Source: Actinopolyspora saharensis (GTDB lineage: Bacteria > Actinomycetota > Actinomycetes > Mycobacteriales > Pseudonocardiaceae). From it: DNA of 64,000 nucleotides. The position numbers and the translations under genes are program-made. Shown piece by piece: positions 42,871 to 52,481 of this stretch. Positions within the stretch are counted from its first letter, which is position 1. Each line of letters starts with the position of its first letter. The stretch covers positions 372,001 through 436,000 of the forward strand of contig NZ_FNKO01000002.1 of NCBI RefSeq assembly GCF_900100925.1. The letters run 5' to 3'. The notes under the pieces are model-generated. The model was not told the DNA's origin, ran no database searches, and was given only the letters and a program-made list of their open reading frames with translations.

Positions 42871-43806
42871 TCAGGCCAGCACGGGCAGCCCCACCGCGGC
42901 GTCGACGGCGATGGCCAGGAACAGCCCGGTGAGATAACTGTTCGACAGGTGGAACAGCTTCATGGGGTTGACCTCGTGGCCCCGACTTATCCCGCTGTGC
43001 AGCCGGTGAGCCATGACCAGGAAGGTGACCCCGACGATCACCGCCCAAGCGACGTAGATCCAGCTGGTCACCGGGATCAGCAGCAGCGTGCTGGCCACCG
43101 TCGCCCAGGAGTAGGCCAGGATCCGCACGGACACCTGCCGCGGCGTGGCCACGACGGGCAGCATCGGCACGGCGGCGCGTTCGTAGTCCTCGCGGTACTT
43201 CATGGCCAGGGACCAGAAGTGCGGCGGGGTCCACAGGAAGACCACCGCGAACATCACCAGCGCGGGCCATTCCACGGTGTTCGCCACCGCGGCCCAGCCG
43301 ACCAGCACCGGCATGCACCCGGCGGCACCGCCCCAGACGATGTTCTGCGCGGTGCGCCGCTTGAGCAGCAGGGTGTAGACGAAGACGTAGAACAGCGTGG
43401 CCGACAACGCCAGGGCCGCGGCCAGCACGTTGGCGCCCGCCCAGAGGACGGCGAAGGACAGCACGCTGAGCGCGATGCTGAACACCAGCGCGTGTCCGCG
43501 CGAGATGCGGTAGCTGACCAGGGGGCGCGACTTCGTCCGGTCCATGACCGCGTCGATGTCGGAGTCGACCACGCAGTTCAGCGCGTTGGCGCTGCCCGCT
43601 GCCATGGTCCCGCCGATCAGGGTGACCAGCACCAGCCAGAGCGAGGGGATCCCCCGTTCGGCGAGGAACATGGCCGGGATCGTGGTCACCAGCAGCTGCT
43701 CGATGACACGTGGTTTGGTCAACGAGAGATAGGCACCGAGCACTCCGCGGACTCCCGCTCTGCCCGGTGTCGTCTCGCTCTGGACGGTTCGATTCGTGAT
43801 TGTCAT
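42871..43806 (-). CDS. ctaB: Protoheme IX farnesyltransferase
   Basis: 311-residue UbiA-type prenyltransferase that converts heme b to heme o by adding a farnesyl group, needed for aa3/bo-type oxidases. The prenyl-diphosphate motif NCVVDSDIDAVMDRT (about 75-89) and the second Asp-rich loop KYREDYERAAVPMLPV are present, with eight to nine membrane helices. ATG 43806 overlaps the stop of the DUF3817 gene upstream, so the two are coupled. In many actinobacteria ctaB lies near transketolase genes; here that context is absent. Confidence 0.95.
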   Translation of the reverse strand: MTITNRTVQSETTPGRAGVRGVLGAYLSLTKPRVIEQLLVTTIPAMFLAERGIPSLWLVLVTLIGGTMAAGSANALNCVVDSDIDAVMDRTKSRPLVSYRISRGHALVFSIALSVLSFAVLWAGANVLAAALALSATLFYVFVYTLLLKRRTAQNIVWGGAAGCMPVLVGWAAVANTVEWPALVMFAVVFLWTPPHFWSLAMKYREDYERAAVPMLPVVATPRQVSVRILAYSWATVASTLLLIPVTSWIYVAWAVIVGVTFLVMAHRLHSGISRGHEVNPMKLFHLSNSYLTGLFLAIAVDAAVGLPVLA

Positions 43807-44186
43807 GAGTGTGCCGACCCGGTCTGCTCGGCGGCCCCTGCACCGGGACCGGACTTCGCTGCGTTCCACGTGCGGAACCACTGGACCACCCTGCGCTCTG
43901 CGAAGAAGGCGCCGAAGGGGATGGTTCCGGCCAGCAGGACCAACAGCATCGGACCGACCGGAACTCGCAGCAACCGGGTGATCAGCAGGGCCAGCACCAG
44001 ATAGACCATGTACAGCCACCCGTGGGCGATACCGATCGTGGTAGTGGCTGTCTCACCGACGTGCTGGACGTCGGTACCGCTCGGCCAGCCGTACTTACCC
44101 ACCATGGCCACGCACAACGCGATCAGCAGCACGGCTGTCACGTACGCCATCACCCGGTAACCGGCCAGCAGAACACTCGGCTTCAC
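43803..44186 (-). CDS. DUF3817 integral membrane protein
   Basis: 127 residues with three membrane helices at about 10-28, 52-72 and 78-97. It has the DUF3817 hallmarks: GYRVMAYVTAVLLI near the start, IGIAHGWLYMVYLVLAL in the middle, and GTIPFGAFFAERRVVQW towards the end. GTG 44186 follows GAGGGAG at good spacing; the longer frame was rejected. The stop overlaps the ctaB start, suggesting a linked role, perhaps in oxidase assembly, though family function is unknown. Confidence 0.85.
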   Translation of the reverse strand: MKPSVLLAGYRVMAYVTAVLLIALCVAMVGKYGWPSGTDVQHVGETATTTIGIAHGWLYMVYLVLALLITRLLRVPVGPMLLVLLAGTIPFGAFFAERRVVQWFRTWNAAKSGPGAGAAEQTGSAHS

Positions 44187-44439
44187 GACAACTCCCTCAA
44201 TCCCGCCTCGTGCCTCCACCAGGACCGCGGCAGCGATGTTCGTCCCGCTCCAGGACGAAGGCTCGGCCGCCGACCGCAGCCCGACGGATGAGGCGGGACA
44301 CCGTGGCTGCCCATCGTTGAAAACCGTACGCCACGCCTTCGCGCCGCTCGCGACTACCTGACTCCGAGAGTGGCGCCGCCCACGTCACAGCATGCGCCCG
44401 GCGGAGATCACCCGGCCACTGGAACTGATCGCCGTGTCG

Positions 44440-45543
44440 CTACGTCCCCGGCAGGCGGTAGGCCTCGGCGATCAGCTCGTAGGAACGCAGCTTCGCCTTC
44501 CGGTCGGCGATGTTCGCCGTGATCATGATCTCGTCAGCGGCGGTCCGCTCGGTGAGCGCGTCCAGCTCCTCCCGCACGGTCTCGGGGGTGCCGTAGATGG
44601 CATCGGCCAACCAGTTGTCGATGAACGCCTGCTCGCGCTCGGTGAGCTCCTGGGATGCCGCCTCCTCAGGGGTGGGCAGCTTGCCGGGGTTTCCGGAACG
44701 CAGCCGCAGCATGCTCAACGCGATCGGACGGGCCAGGTGCAGCGCCTGCTCGTGCGTGTCCGCCGCGATGACCTGGGCGCCGACCATCGCGTACGGCCGG
44801 TCGAGCACGTTCGAGGGCTGGAAGGAGTCCCGGTAGATCCCCAGGGCCGGGACCGTGTTCGCGGAGGCGAAGTGGTGCGCGAACGAGAACGGCAGCCCGA
44901 GCGAGGCAGCGAGCCTGGCGCTGTAGTCGCTGGATCCGAGCAACCAGACGACGGGCTGGGTCTCCCGCGGGACGGCGTGCACGTCCACGTGGGGGTGGTC
45001 GATGGGCAGCTCGTCCTGGAGCAGCCCCAGCAGTTCCCCCAGCTGCTGGGGGAACTCCTCCGCGGACGGCGGGCCGCTGGTGCGGCGCAGCGCCCGCGCG
45101 GTTCCCTGGTCGGTCCCGGGCGCCCTCCCGAGTCCGAGGTCGAACCTGCCCGGGTGCAGCGCTTCGAGCATCCCGAACTGCTCGGCCACCACCAGCGGCG
45201 CGTGGTTGGGCAGCATCACGCCGCCGGAGCCGAGTCGCAGCGTGCCGGTCGCCGCGGCCAGGTGGGCGAGCAGCACGGCGGGTGAGGAGCTGGCGATGCC
45301 GGGCATCCCGTGGTGCTCGGCGACCCAGTAGCGGTGGAAGCCCCACCGCTCGGTGGCCTTGGCCAGCTCCGTGGAGGTGAGCAGCGCCTCGGTCGCGTCG
45401 GTGTCCACCGACACCGGGGCGAGGTCGAGCACCGAGAGCGGAACGGGGGACTGGCCGCGGGCGACTCCCGCGATCCTGGCCGTGGTCTCCCCGTCCGGGG
45501 TGTCGCCCAGCGAGGTGCGGTCCGGGTTAGCGACGGAATCCAT
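44440..45543 (-). CDS. Luciferase-like flavin monooxygenase (LLM class)
   Basis: 367 residues of the bacterial luciferase-like TIM-barrel group that uses reduced F420 or FMN. Typical blocks: [13 protein letters not shown] at the start, [42 protein letters not shown], and [12 protein letters not shown]. This arrangement fits the MsnO8 / YhbW-like subgroup rather than F420-dependent G6P dehydrogenase. ATG 45543 was used; a TTG at 45555 is possible. Upstream is 290 nt of non-coding DNA towards the coiled-coil module. Substrate unknown. Confidence 0.88.
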   Translation of the reverse strand: MDSVANPDRTSLGDTPDGETTARIAGVARGQSPVPLSVLDLAPVSVDTDATEALLTSTELAKATERWGFHRYWVAEHHGMPGIASSSPAVLLAHLAAATGTLRLGSGGVMLPNHAPLVVAEQFGMLEALHPGRFDLGLGRAPGTDQGTARALRRTSGPPSAEEFPQQLGELLGLLQDELPIDHPHVDVHAVPRETQPVVWLLGSSDYSARLAASLGLPFSFAHHFASANTVPALGIYRDSFQPSNVLDRPYAMVGAQVIAADTHEQALHLARPIALSMLRLRSGNPGKLPTPEEAASQELTEREQAFIDNWLADAIYGTPETVREELDALTERTAADEIMITANIADRKAKLRSYELIAEAYRLPGT

Positions 45544-45835
45544 CACCGGGTGCAACCCCGCGCTCCCGCCGATTGTTCCCGACCGGGGCCGGCAACCGGA
45601 CGAGCGTGCCTGCGCCCGGGCGCGGGAGGGGGCCGAACTCCTCGGAAGCGCGAAATCTCACCGGAAAGAGAGTTTCGGCGGAGTTCACCGCAGAACAGAA
45701 ATAAATCCTTCACATTTTCCTCACGTCGCTCATTCGAGTGAGAAAGCAGACGTGCACAGCAAGCTTGAACAAACGGGCAGCCGAACCCACCTAGGATACA
45801 GCCCAGCACAGTTTCGATCGGAAATGCGGTGGACT

Positions 45836-46942
45836 ATGGAAGACGAGGCCATCGTTCCCCTCAGGCCGGGGTTCGATAACGAGTTCCGCGGATTCAACCG
45901 AAAACAGGTTTTGGAACATATCGAACTGCTCGAGGACCAGATCCGAATCCTCGTCACCGACCGCGACGAGGCCATTCGCCTGAACGAGGACCAGCGGCGT
46001 ATCACCGACGAGACCCGCAGGCAGATGGAGGAGACCGCCGGAGAGCTCAAACGACTCCAGAACGCCGAGACGGGACAACCGTACGCCACGGCACGGATGC
46101 AGCACATGCTCAACATGGCCGAGGAGGAAGCCACGGCCATCCGCGAGCACGCCAACCGGGAAGCCGAAACGGTCCGCGGGGTCGCCGAGAACGACGCCGA
46201 GCAGATCAGGCGCGAGGCGGAGAACCGGGCCGCCGAACTCCGCCAGGAGTGCGCCGAGCTCGTCGACGACCTCGAACGGCGCCGGCAGAACATGGACGAG
46301 GAGCACGCGGCGCGCTCCGCCGAGCTCGAGGCCAAGGCGGATCAGCTGCAGTACGTCTACAACAACACCTACGAGGAGGCGTTGAACGCCGCGCGCAAGG
46401 AAGCCGACGAACTGCTCCAGCAGACCAGGCAGCAGTGCGCGGAGCTGGAGGAGGGCACCCTGCGCAAGCACTCCGAACTCATGGCCGACCTGCGCTCCAG
46501 GGCGGAGCAGCTGGAGGAGATGCGCACCAGGCTGCTGCAGAACGTGGACGCGGCCGCGAACTTCATCGGTCAGCAGCGCACGGTCCTCAGCGACCAGTTG
46601 AAGCCACTGCTGGTCGTCGACGAGACGTCCGAGCCGAACTCCGGACCGTCCGAGGAAGCCTCCGGGGGAACCTCCGGTTCGCAAGCCCCCTCGGCCAACG
46701 AGGAACGCCCCGTCCCCGCCGCGCAGCACCACACCGCGCGTCCGGCCGCGGAGTCCGCGGTGGACGGCGGGATACCCGCTCAACCGGGTCACGGGGCATC
46801 GGATGCGCTCAACCGTCCGATCCCGCTCGACCCGGTCACCGAGGACGACCCGGTGCACGAGGAGGTCCCCGTGCTGAACCGCACGGGAACGCGGGGAACG
46901 GACGGCGGAAACCAACCCTATTCGGTCGAATACGGACACTGA
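45836..46942 (+). CDS. DivIVA-like coiled-coil protein, first copy of a duplicated module
   Basis: 368 residues. The N-terminus VPLRPGFDNEFRGFNRKQVLEHIELLE resembles the membrane-binding head of DivIVA/Wag31-type proteins; residues 35-260 are almost continuous heptad-repeat coiled coil rich in Glu, Arg and Gln. The last 100 residues are Pro/Ser/Glu-rich and probably disordered. ATG 45836 was chosen by comparison with the paralogue at 47797. Such proteins mark curved membrane or poles and guide polar growth in actinomycetes. The next gene, 4 nt away, codes for a membrane-anchored partner. Confidence 0.75.
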   Translation: MEDEAIVPLRPGFDNEFRGFNRKQVLEHIELLEDQIRILVTDRDEAIRLNEDQRRITDETRRQMEETAGELKRLQNAETGQPYATARMQHMLNMAEEEATAIREHANREAETVRGVAENDAEQIRREAENRAAELRQECAELVDDLERRRQNMDEEHAARSAELEAKADQLQYVYNNTYEEALNAARKEADELLQQTRQQCAELEEGTLRKHSELMADLRSRAEQLEEMRTRLLQNVDAAANFIGQQRTVLSDQLKPLLVVDETSEPNSGPSEEASGGTSGSQAPSANEERPVPAAQHHTARPAAESAVDGGIPAQPGHGASDALNRPIPLDPVTEDDPVHEEVPVLNRTGTRGTDGGNQPYSVEYGH

Positions 46943-46946
46943 TTCG

Positions 46947-47636
46947 ATGCTTGCTGAACTGACGTCATGGGGTCCGGCCGGGGAACGGTTCCTCCGGCTG
47001 GGGCTCGCGGTGCTGTGCGGCGCACTGATCACCGCGATCCCCGCGACGGTACTGCTGGTTCGGGCACGACACCGCCAAGCACGTCTGCGCAGCCAACTGG
47101 CCAGGTTGACCACTTCCACGGCCCTGCTCACCGGAACGGGTCGAAACGGTCAACCGCGCAGAGTGGGGGCGGGGGACGCGGAGGAAACCTCCGGAGGAAG
47201 AACCGAGACCACCTCGGCCGGCTCCCACCCGAGCGCCCCCTCCGAAACACCCCGGCAGCCCTCCCCCGGCGTGTTCCCCGAGCCGGAGACGGTACCCGAC
47301 CAGACCCGACCGAACGCACGGAACGAGATGCCCGACGGGGACAACACCATGCGAACGGAAACGACGCCCGACAACGGCCGTCCGAGCGAACCCGCACGGG
47401 AGCGCGGCGAGGAGCCCCAGCGGGAGTCCGAGCAGGAACGGAATCGGACGCAGCACACCTCCGCGGAGAACCTGGACTTCGGCAGTCAGGAGATCGCCGA
47501 ACGCTTCCGCCGCGAGTACATGGAGGCGCTGGACGACAGCAAGAACCGACTGGATCAGCTCCGCAGCAGGCTGACCGGAGAACTGCGCACGGACGAGGCC
47601 GCGCACTCGACCAACGGGCACCGGCCGGAGAGCTGA
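46947..47636 (+). CDS. Single-pass membrane protein paired with the coiled-coil protein, copy 1
   Basis: 229 residues. One membrane helix at about 15-40 (LGLAVLCGALITAIPATVLLV), a long Ser/Pro/Glu-rich disordered middle (60-170) and a short C-terminal helix (IAERFRREYMEALDDSKNRL). Topology suggests an anchor with a cytoplasmic tail. It follows the coiled-coil gene with a 4-nt gap. The same pair order recurs downstream (47797/48918), so it is likely to work with its DivIVA-like neighbour. No known family. Confidence 0.65.
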   Translation: MLAELTSWGPAGERFLRLGLAVLCGALITAIPATVLLVRARHRQARLRSQLARLTTSTALLTGTGRNGQPRRVGAGDAEETSGGRTETTSAGSHPSAPSETPRQPSPGVFPEPETVPDQTRPNARNEMPDGDNTMRTETTPDNGRPSEPARERGEEPQRESEQERNRTQHTSAENLDFGSQEIAERFRREYMEALDDSKNRLDQLRSRLTGELRTDEAAHSTNGHRPES

Positions 47637-47796
47637 GCGAGTCGGCACGAAGAACCGCAACCACCCGCGAACGGGGGAGACCGTCCCCGCTTGGGGACTC
47701 CTCCCCCGTTCGCCGGGCGGCGCTCCGACGACACATCCACTCTTTTCGAATATCGAACCGACTTCGCAGGGGCAGTGGCGGACAGGAGGATTCGAC

Positions 47797-48897
47797 ATGG
47801 AAGACGCCGCCGACGCCGTGGTGCCACTCCGGCCGGGGTTCGACGTCACGTTCCGCGGTTTCCACCGGGAGCAGGTCCTCGAGCACCTCGAAGTGCTGGA
47901 GAACCAGCTGGAACTGGTCACCATCGACCGCAACGAGGCAGCCCGGCTCAACTCCGACCTACGGGCGCTCTACGACCGGACCCGTGAGGAGCTCAACGCG
48001 ACCCAGCAGCGGCTGCGTCACCTGGAGACCTCCGACACCGGATTGCCCGTGGCCTCGCAGCGTGTGCAGGAAATGCTGAACATGGCCGAGGAGGAGCTGC
48101 AGACGCTGCGCGAGCAGGCCAGGCACGAAGCCGAGATCATTCGCGGGGCGGCCGAGACCGAGGCCGACCGGCTGATCGAACAGGCCGAGGAGACCGCGGG
48201 AGAGCTGCACGAGCAGTGCGAACAGGTGCTGGCCGAGGTGGAGCGGCGGCGCGATCAGTTGAATCAGGAACGGACGCACCAGCTGAAAGAGCTGCGCGAG
48301 CGGGAACAGCGGATGCGCCGCTCGATCCGGGACGCCTACAAGTCGCTGATGAGCTCGGCCGAGCAGCAGGCCGAGGAGCTCAGCGAGCGGACGCGGCAGG
48401 AGTGCACGCGCCGCGAGACCGAAACCGAGAACTACCGGCAACGCGTTCTCGAGGAGATCGAGCACAACCGCTCGGAGCTGGAATCGCTCCGCGCGCAGGT
48501 GCTGGCGGCCCTGGACACGGCCACGGACAGGATCGGGTCCTCGGTGACCTCGCTGCAGCGGAGCTCCATCGAGGGGGTGGGCTCGGCCGAGGCGAGCGGC
48601 AATCATTCGATTCCGGAGCAGTCCACGCGGGAATCCTCGGAGGACGCGGCGGAGGACGAGGGTCCGGCCGAACAGACGTGGCTGCCGGTCCAGTGGGGGG
48701 ACCCGACGAACGCGGAGGTCACCTACTTCGAGTCCCCCGAATCCGTCTACCGCGACTCGAACGGACCTCCCGGAAGGGAGAGCTCCCGGGAGTTCACCAC
48801 GGAGGCCACGGCACAGGCCCTCGATCAGGACGAGGAGTCCGGTGGCGGGCGGAAGCACCACGGAACGGACACCACCGGCCCCGCGGCTCGCAACTGA
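47797..48897 (+). CDS. DivIVA-like coiled-coil protein, second copy of the module
   Basis: 366 residues, clearly paralogous to the protein at 45836: the head VVPLRPGFDVTFRGFHREQVL and the helical block QEMLNMAEEELQTLREQARHEAE align with VPLRPGFDNEFRGF and QHMLNMAEEEATAIREHA. A coiled coil covers about 35-255, followed by a disordered acidic tail that differs from copy 1. ATG 47797 has AGGAGGA upstream. Probably a polarity or division scaffold. Followed after 20 nt by its own small membrane protein. Confidence 0.75.
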   Translation: MEDAADAVVPLRPGFDVTFRGFHREQVLEHLEVLENQLELVTIDRNEAARLNSDLRALYDRTREELNATQQRLRHLETSDTGLPVASQRVQEMLNMAEEELQTLREQARHEAEIIRGAAETEADRLIEQAEETAGELHEQCEQVLAEVERRRDQLNQERTHQLKELREREQRMRRSIRDAYKSLMSSAEQQAEELSERTRQECTRRETETENYRQRVLEEIEHNRSELESLRAQVLAALDTATDRIGSSVTSLQRSSIEGVGSAEASGNHSIPEQSTRESSEDAAEDEGPAEQTWLPVQWGDPTNAEVTYFESPESVYRDSNGPPGRESSREFTTEATAQALDQDEESGGGRKHHGTDTTGPAARN

Positions 48898-48917
48898 ACG
48901 ACGTGTGGAGAGAAATC

Positions 48918-49364
48918 ATGCCATCGGCGCAGTCCACCTTCCCCGCCATCGACATGCTGGTGCTGACCTTCCTCGTCGGTTTCGGACTCGCCGCAGCGGT
49001 GTTAGTCCCGCTGTTGCTCCGCGAGCACCGCAGGAGCGGCAGGAGGGCAGCGCGTTCGGGGCGGTCCAGCCGGACCCGCCCCGGCGCCTCCCCCACCGCG
49101 GAGCGAGCCCCCGCGCAACGGCGGCGGAGTCCCGAATCGACCTCCTCCTCGGAGGCTCCGGAGCGGGAAGCGGACGGGGAGGAGTCCCCCGGAGCACGAG
49201 CTCCGCAGGAGTCCCCGAGCTGGCAGGACGCGGAGCGCTCGTTCGGCACCACCACGAGCAGGTGGGAGAAACGGGTCGAGCTGTGTGCCGCCGACTGCGC
49301 GGTACGCTTCGGAAGGGCAAGAGCGCGCCTGCTGAGCGTCACCAGGGAACTCGGCATCGAGTGA
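48918..49364 (+). CDS. Single-pass membrane protein paired with the coiled-coil protein, copy 2
   Basis: 148 residues with one membrane helix at about 12-34 (MLVLTFLVGFGLAAAVLVPLLL), a basic stretch and a disordered Ser/Glu-rich linker, ending in a helix WEKRVELCAADCAVRFGRAR with two cysteines. It occupies the same place relative to the coiled-coil gene as the protein at 46947, though sequences differ apart from the layout. This suggests duplication of the whole module followed by divergence. Ribosome site GGAGAG. Confidence 0.65.
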   Translation: MPSAQSTFPAIDMLVLTFLVGFGLAAAVLVPLLLREHRRSGRRAARSGRSSRTRPGASPTAERAPAQRRRSPESTSSSEAPEREADGEESPGARAPQESPSWQDAERSFGTTTSRWEKRVELCAADCAVRFGRARARLLSVTRELGIE

Positions 49365-49436
49365 CTCACTTCGCGGCGACCGTTCTCAGGGGACGCTCCC
49401 AAGAGGCGTCTTCCGACACGGTCAAGGAGCGCGTAA

Positions 49437-50564
49437 GTGAGCAACCCACCCCCGGAGCACGGCTCCTTCTACCTCGTGGGCACCACGGGCAACCCCAACT
49501 ACGGTGACGAGCTCATCGCCGCCACCTGGTTGAAGTACCTCGCCCACCAGGCCCCGGAGGCCACGGTGTGGCTGGACTGCCCGAATCCGGGGCCCAGCGA
49601 GGTGCTGCTGGGGGACCTGCACCCGAACGTGCGCTTCACCGACACCTTCTGGCGGCTGTGCTGGCAGGCCTCGTCGAGCGAGCCCTGGCAGGTGGCCTCC
49701 TTCGTCAGGCAGGCGATCGACAACCCCGGAATGGCTCCCCGCTGGGTGGCCGGAATCAGGGTGGCCGCGCGGGCCGATGTGTTCCACATCATCGGCGGCG
49801 GCTACATCAACGGCATCTGGCCGCACCACATCGGACTGCTGGCCGCCGCGGTGGCCAGCAGCGAGCACTCCGGTGGGCGGCTGGCCATGACCGGACAGGG
49901 CCTCACGCCCGTTGCGGCCGACGCGCGTCCACTGGTGCGGGAGCTGGCACGGCACTTCGACGTCGTCGACGTCCGGGACGAACCCTCCGCCGAGGTGCTG
50001 GCCGACGTTGCAGGGGTCACCTCCACCGGCGACGACCTCTTCTTCGACACCGGGGCCGGGCTCTACCGGGAGGATCAGGTTCCCGAGGTCATGGTCTGCA
50101 TCCAGTCGGACCTGCTCACGCTGAGCGCCCCCGCGCTCGCCGGGCACGTGCTGGACACGCTGCGCCAGTGGGGGGCGTCTTCCGAGCAGGTCGGTTTCGT
50201 GGAGGGAATCCCCCGGGTGGACCGGGAGATATTCGCCCTGGTCGAGCACGAGCTTCCGGGCGCGCGCTTCTACCCCTTCTCCGAGATCATGGACAACGGT
50301 CTGCCCGCCACGGCCGGACAGCGCTGGTTGTCCACCCGCTTCCACATGCACCTGATGGCGGCCGCTGCCGGTGCCAGTGGCACGGCGATCGTGATCGACA
50401 CGAACTACTACACCAACAAGCACCGTTCGCTGATCGAACGCGGCTCGGGGTGGTCCCTGAGCACCGATCTGAGCACGTCCCAGCCGCCGACGGGCGGGTT
50501 CGACCCGAAGACGCTGCGCAAGCTGCGCGCCGCCAAGGTCTCGCTCGCGCGCCGGATCTACTGA
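49437..50564 (+). CDS. Polysaccharide pyruvyl transferase family protein
   Basis: 375 residues from GTG 49437 (AAGGAG upstream). The N-terminal FYLVGTTGNPNYGDELIAATWLKYL is the conserved opening of the PS_pyruv_trans family (CsaB/WcaK type), which adds ketal pyruvate to cell-wall or exopolysaccharides. FHIIGGGYINGIWPHH, MTGQGLTPVA and VVDVRDEPSAEVL follow in family order; the C-terminal LSTRFHMHLMAAAAG carries the conserved basic residues. It follows the DivIVA-like modules in the same direction, hinting at envelope growth. Confidence 0.82.
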   Translation: MSNPPPEHGSFYLVGTTGNPNYGDELIAATWLKYLAHQAPEATVWLDCPNPGPSEVLLGDLHPNVRFTDTFWRLCWQASSSEPWQVASFVRQAIDNPGMAPRWVAGIRVAARADVFHIIGGGYINGIWPHHIGLLAAAVASSEHSGGRLAMTGQGLTPVAADARPLVRELARHFDVVDVRDEPSAEVLADVAGVTSTGDDLFFDTGAGLYREDQVPEVMVCIQSDLLTLSAPALAGHVLDTLRQWGASSEQVGFVEGIPRVDREIFALVEHELPGARFYPFSEIMDNGLPATAGQRWLSTRFHMHLMAAAAGASGTAIVIDTNYYTNKHRSLIERGSGWSLSTDLSTSQPPTGGFDPKTLRKLRAAKVSLARRIY

Positions 50565-50668
50565 ACCGAGGTGCTGCCCGCGCACTCCGACCGGCTCGCC
50601 GGTCGGAGCCCCACCGGCCTCGCCCGGGCTCCGAGCTCGTGGTTACCCCGTGCGGGCACCTCGAGGGT

Positions 50669-51403
50669 TCACTCCACGTGGTCGCCCCGGCGGGGGAGCC
50701 AGCGCGCGGTCGGCCACTCCTGCTTCTCCCAGGCGCTGTTCCAGAAGAGCCACTCGTACTCGCTGCACCGGACGAAAGCCGTGAGCATCCGCTCGCGGGT
50801 CCGCTCGTCGGCGGCGGCGGCCAACCTGTCGGTCAGCTCCCTGGCTCCGCGCACCGTCGCGGCGAACTCCTCGTCGGCGTAGGTCGCTATCCACCTGCCG
50901 TAGGGGTGCCCGGAGGTGTCCCCGGTCCGCTCCAGGATCGTGCTGCCCACGTGCTGGTACACCCAGAAGCACGGCAGCAGCGCGGCCACAGCCACCGGGT
51001 AGGGCTCGCTCTGCGCGCTCGCCCGCAGGTACGAGGTGTAGGCCAAGCAGGTCGGCGAGGTCTCGATGCCGGACATCTCCTCCGCGGTGAGACCGAGCTG
51101 CTCGACGTAGCCCGCGTGCAGCCTGCGTTCCTCGGCCAGGGCACCGTGCGCGCTGCCCGCGAGGAAGGCCGAGTCAGCCGGGTCCTCGGCGCGCGCCGCC
51201 GCCGCGGCCAGGGCTCTGGCGAACCCGAACAGGTAGCGCGCGTCCTGAACGATGTAGAACGCGAAGCGGTCGCGCTGCAGCGTTCCGTCGGCGAGTGCCA
51301 GGTTGAACGGATGACGCACGATCGCGTCCTGCAGCTCGGCCGTGTGCGCCCACGCGGCGGCGCAGAACCCCTCCGGATCGGGCTCGGGCAGTCGACGGTT
51401 CAT
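50669..51403 (-). CDS. tenA: TenA-family thiaminase II / aminopyrimidine aminohydrolase
   Basis: 244-residue all-helical TenA protein that salvages degraded thiamin by hydrolysing aminopyrimidine derivatives. The catalytic Cys is in LLPCFWVYQHVG (about 131-142). Other family blocks are FYIVQDARYLFGF, the ETSPTCLAYTSYL segment and the C-terminal SEYEWLFWNSAWEKQEWP. It lies 130 nt downstream of thiD in the same direction, so the TPP riboswitch probably controls both. ATG 51403. Confidence 0.9.
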   Translation of the reverse strand: MNRRLPEPDPEGFCAAAWAHTAELQDAIVRHPFNLALADGTLQRDRFAFYIVQDARYLFGFARALAAAAARAEDPADSAFLAGSAHGALAEERRLHAGYVEQLGLTAEEMSGIETSPTCLAYTSYLRASAQSEPYPVAVAALLPCFWVYQHVGSTILERTGDTSGHPYGRWIATYADEEFAATVRGARELTDRLAAAADERTRERMLTAFVRCSEYEWLFWNSAWEKQEWPTARWLPRRGDHVE

Positions 51404-51533
51404 GGCTCTCCTCCCGCCCGGCGCGCGAGCCGGGCGTTCCGGTGGCTGCTCTCGGTGTCCCGGTCCTTCGCTCGCCGGACCGGGGTGTCCAGGTGCTCCG
51501 GGCGACCCGCCGGACGAGACGGCCCGCCCGTGC

Positions 51534-52334
51534 TCAGTCCCATCGGTCGTGGAAGTGGTGCACCGGACCGTGGCCCTGCCCCACTTCGAGCTGCTCGGCG
51601 GCGCGCAGCGCCCCGCTCAGGTACTCCTTCGCCTCCCGGACCGCCGTCGCCCAGTCCGGGCGTCGTGCGCGCAGCGCGGCCGTCGCGGCGGAGAGGGTGC
51701 AGCCGGTTCCGTGGTCGTTCTTCGTGTCCACCCGCTCCTCGCGCAGGAACTCCACGGCACCGTCCGCGTCCAGCACGTCGACGCTGGAGCTCCCGCCGAG
51801 GTGGCCGCCCTTCAGCAGCACCCGTGCGACGCCGAGCCTGCGCAGTCGGGCCGCCTGCGCGGGCATGTCCGCGACGTCGGTGATCTCCTCCGCGCCCAGC
51901 AGGTCGGCCGCTTCCGGCAGGTTCGGGGTTATCAGGTCCGCGCGGGGCAGCAGCTCGTCGCGCAGGGCCAGCACCGCCTCCTCGGCGAGCAACCTGTCTC
52001 CGCTCTTGGCGACCATGACGGGGTCGAGCACGACGTTCGGCAGGCGGTACCGCTCCAGTTCCGCGGCGACCGCACCGATGATCGCGGCGTCCGAGAGCAT
52101 GCCGATCTTGACCGCGTCCACCCGCACGTCGTCCAGCAGGGTGCGCAGTTGCTCGGTCACGAACCCGGCCGGCACCTCGTGCACCGCGGAGACCCCCGTC
52201 GTGGTCTGGGCGACCAGGGCCGTGATCACCGACATCCCGTAGGTCCCGTGAGCCGAGAACGTCTTCAGGTCGGCTTGCACGCCCGCTCCCCCGCTGGGAT
52301 CGGTCCCCGCGATGGTCAAGACGTTCCGAATCAC
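51534..52334 (-). CDS. thiD: Hydroxymethylpyrimidine / phosphomethylpyrimidine kinase
   Basis: 266-residue ribokinase-fold enzyme that makes HMP-pyrophosphate for thiamin synthesis. Substrate motif TIAGTDPSGGAGVQADLKTF at the N-terminus and the anion hole DHGTGCTLSAA with the catalytic Asp/Cys near residue 212 are intact. GTG 52334 with GAAAGGGG upstream yields the normal family length; a longer frame runs into the riboswitch region and was rejected. First gene after a TPP riboswitch and followed by tenA, giving a pyrimidine salvage/phosphorylation pair. Confidence 0.93.
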   Translation of the reverse strand: MIRNVLTIAGTDPSGGAGVQADLKTFSAHGTYGMSVITALVAQTTTGVSAVHEVPAGFVTEQLRTLLDDVRVDAVKIGMLSDAAIIGAVAAELERYRLPNVVLDPVMVAKSGDRLLAEEAVLALRDELLPRADLITPNLPEAADLLGAEEITDVADMPAQAARLRRLGVARVLLKGGHLGGSSSVDVLDADGAVEFLREERVDTKNDHGTGCTLSAATAALRARRPDWATAVREAKEYLSGALRAAEQLEVGQGHGPVHHFHDRWD

Positions 52335-52481
52335 TGGCGCCCCTTTCCGAGGGGGACGCGCACGCGGGTCGCACCACCGCCCACACGCGGCGGCCGCCGC
52401 CGGTCGATCGACTCGCCACCGGCGGGTTCCGACCACGAGCGAGGAGCGCGACGACAGCACAGCAGTACCGGTAACACTGCG

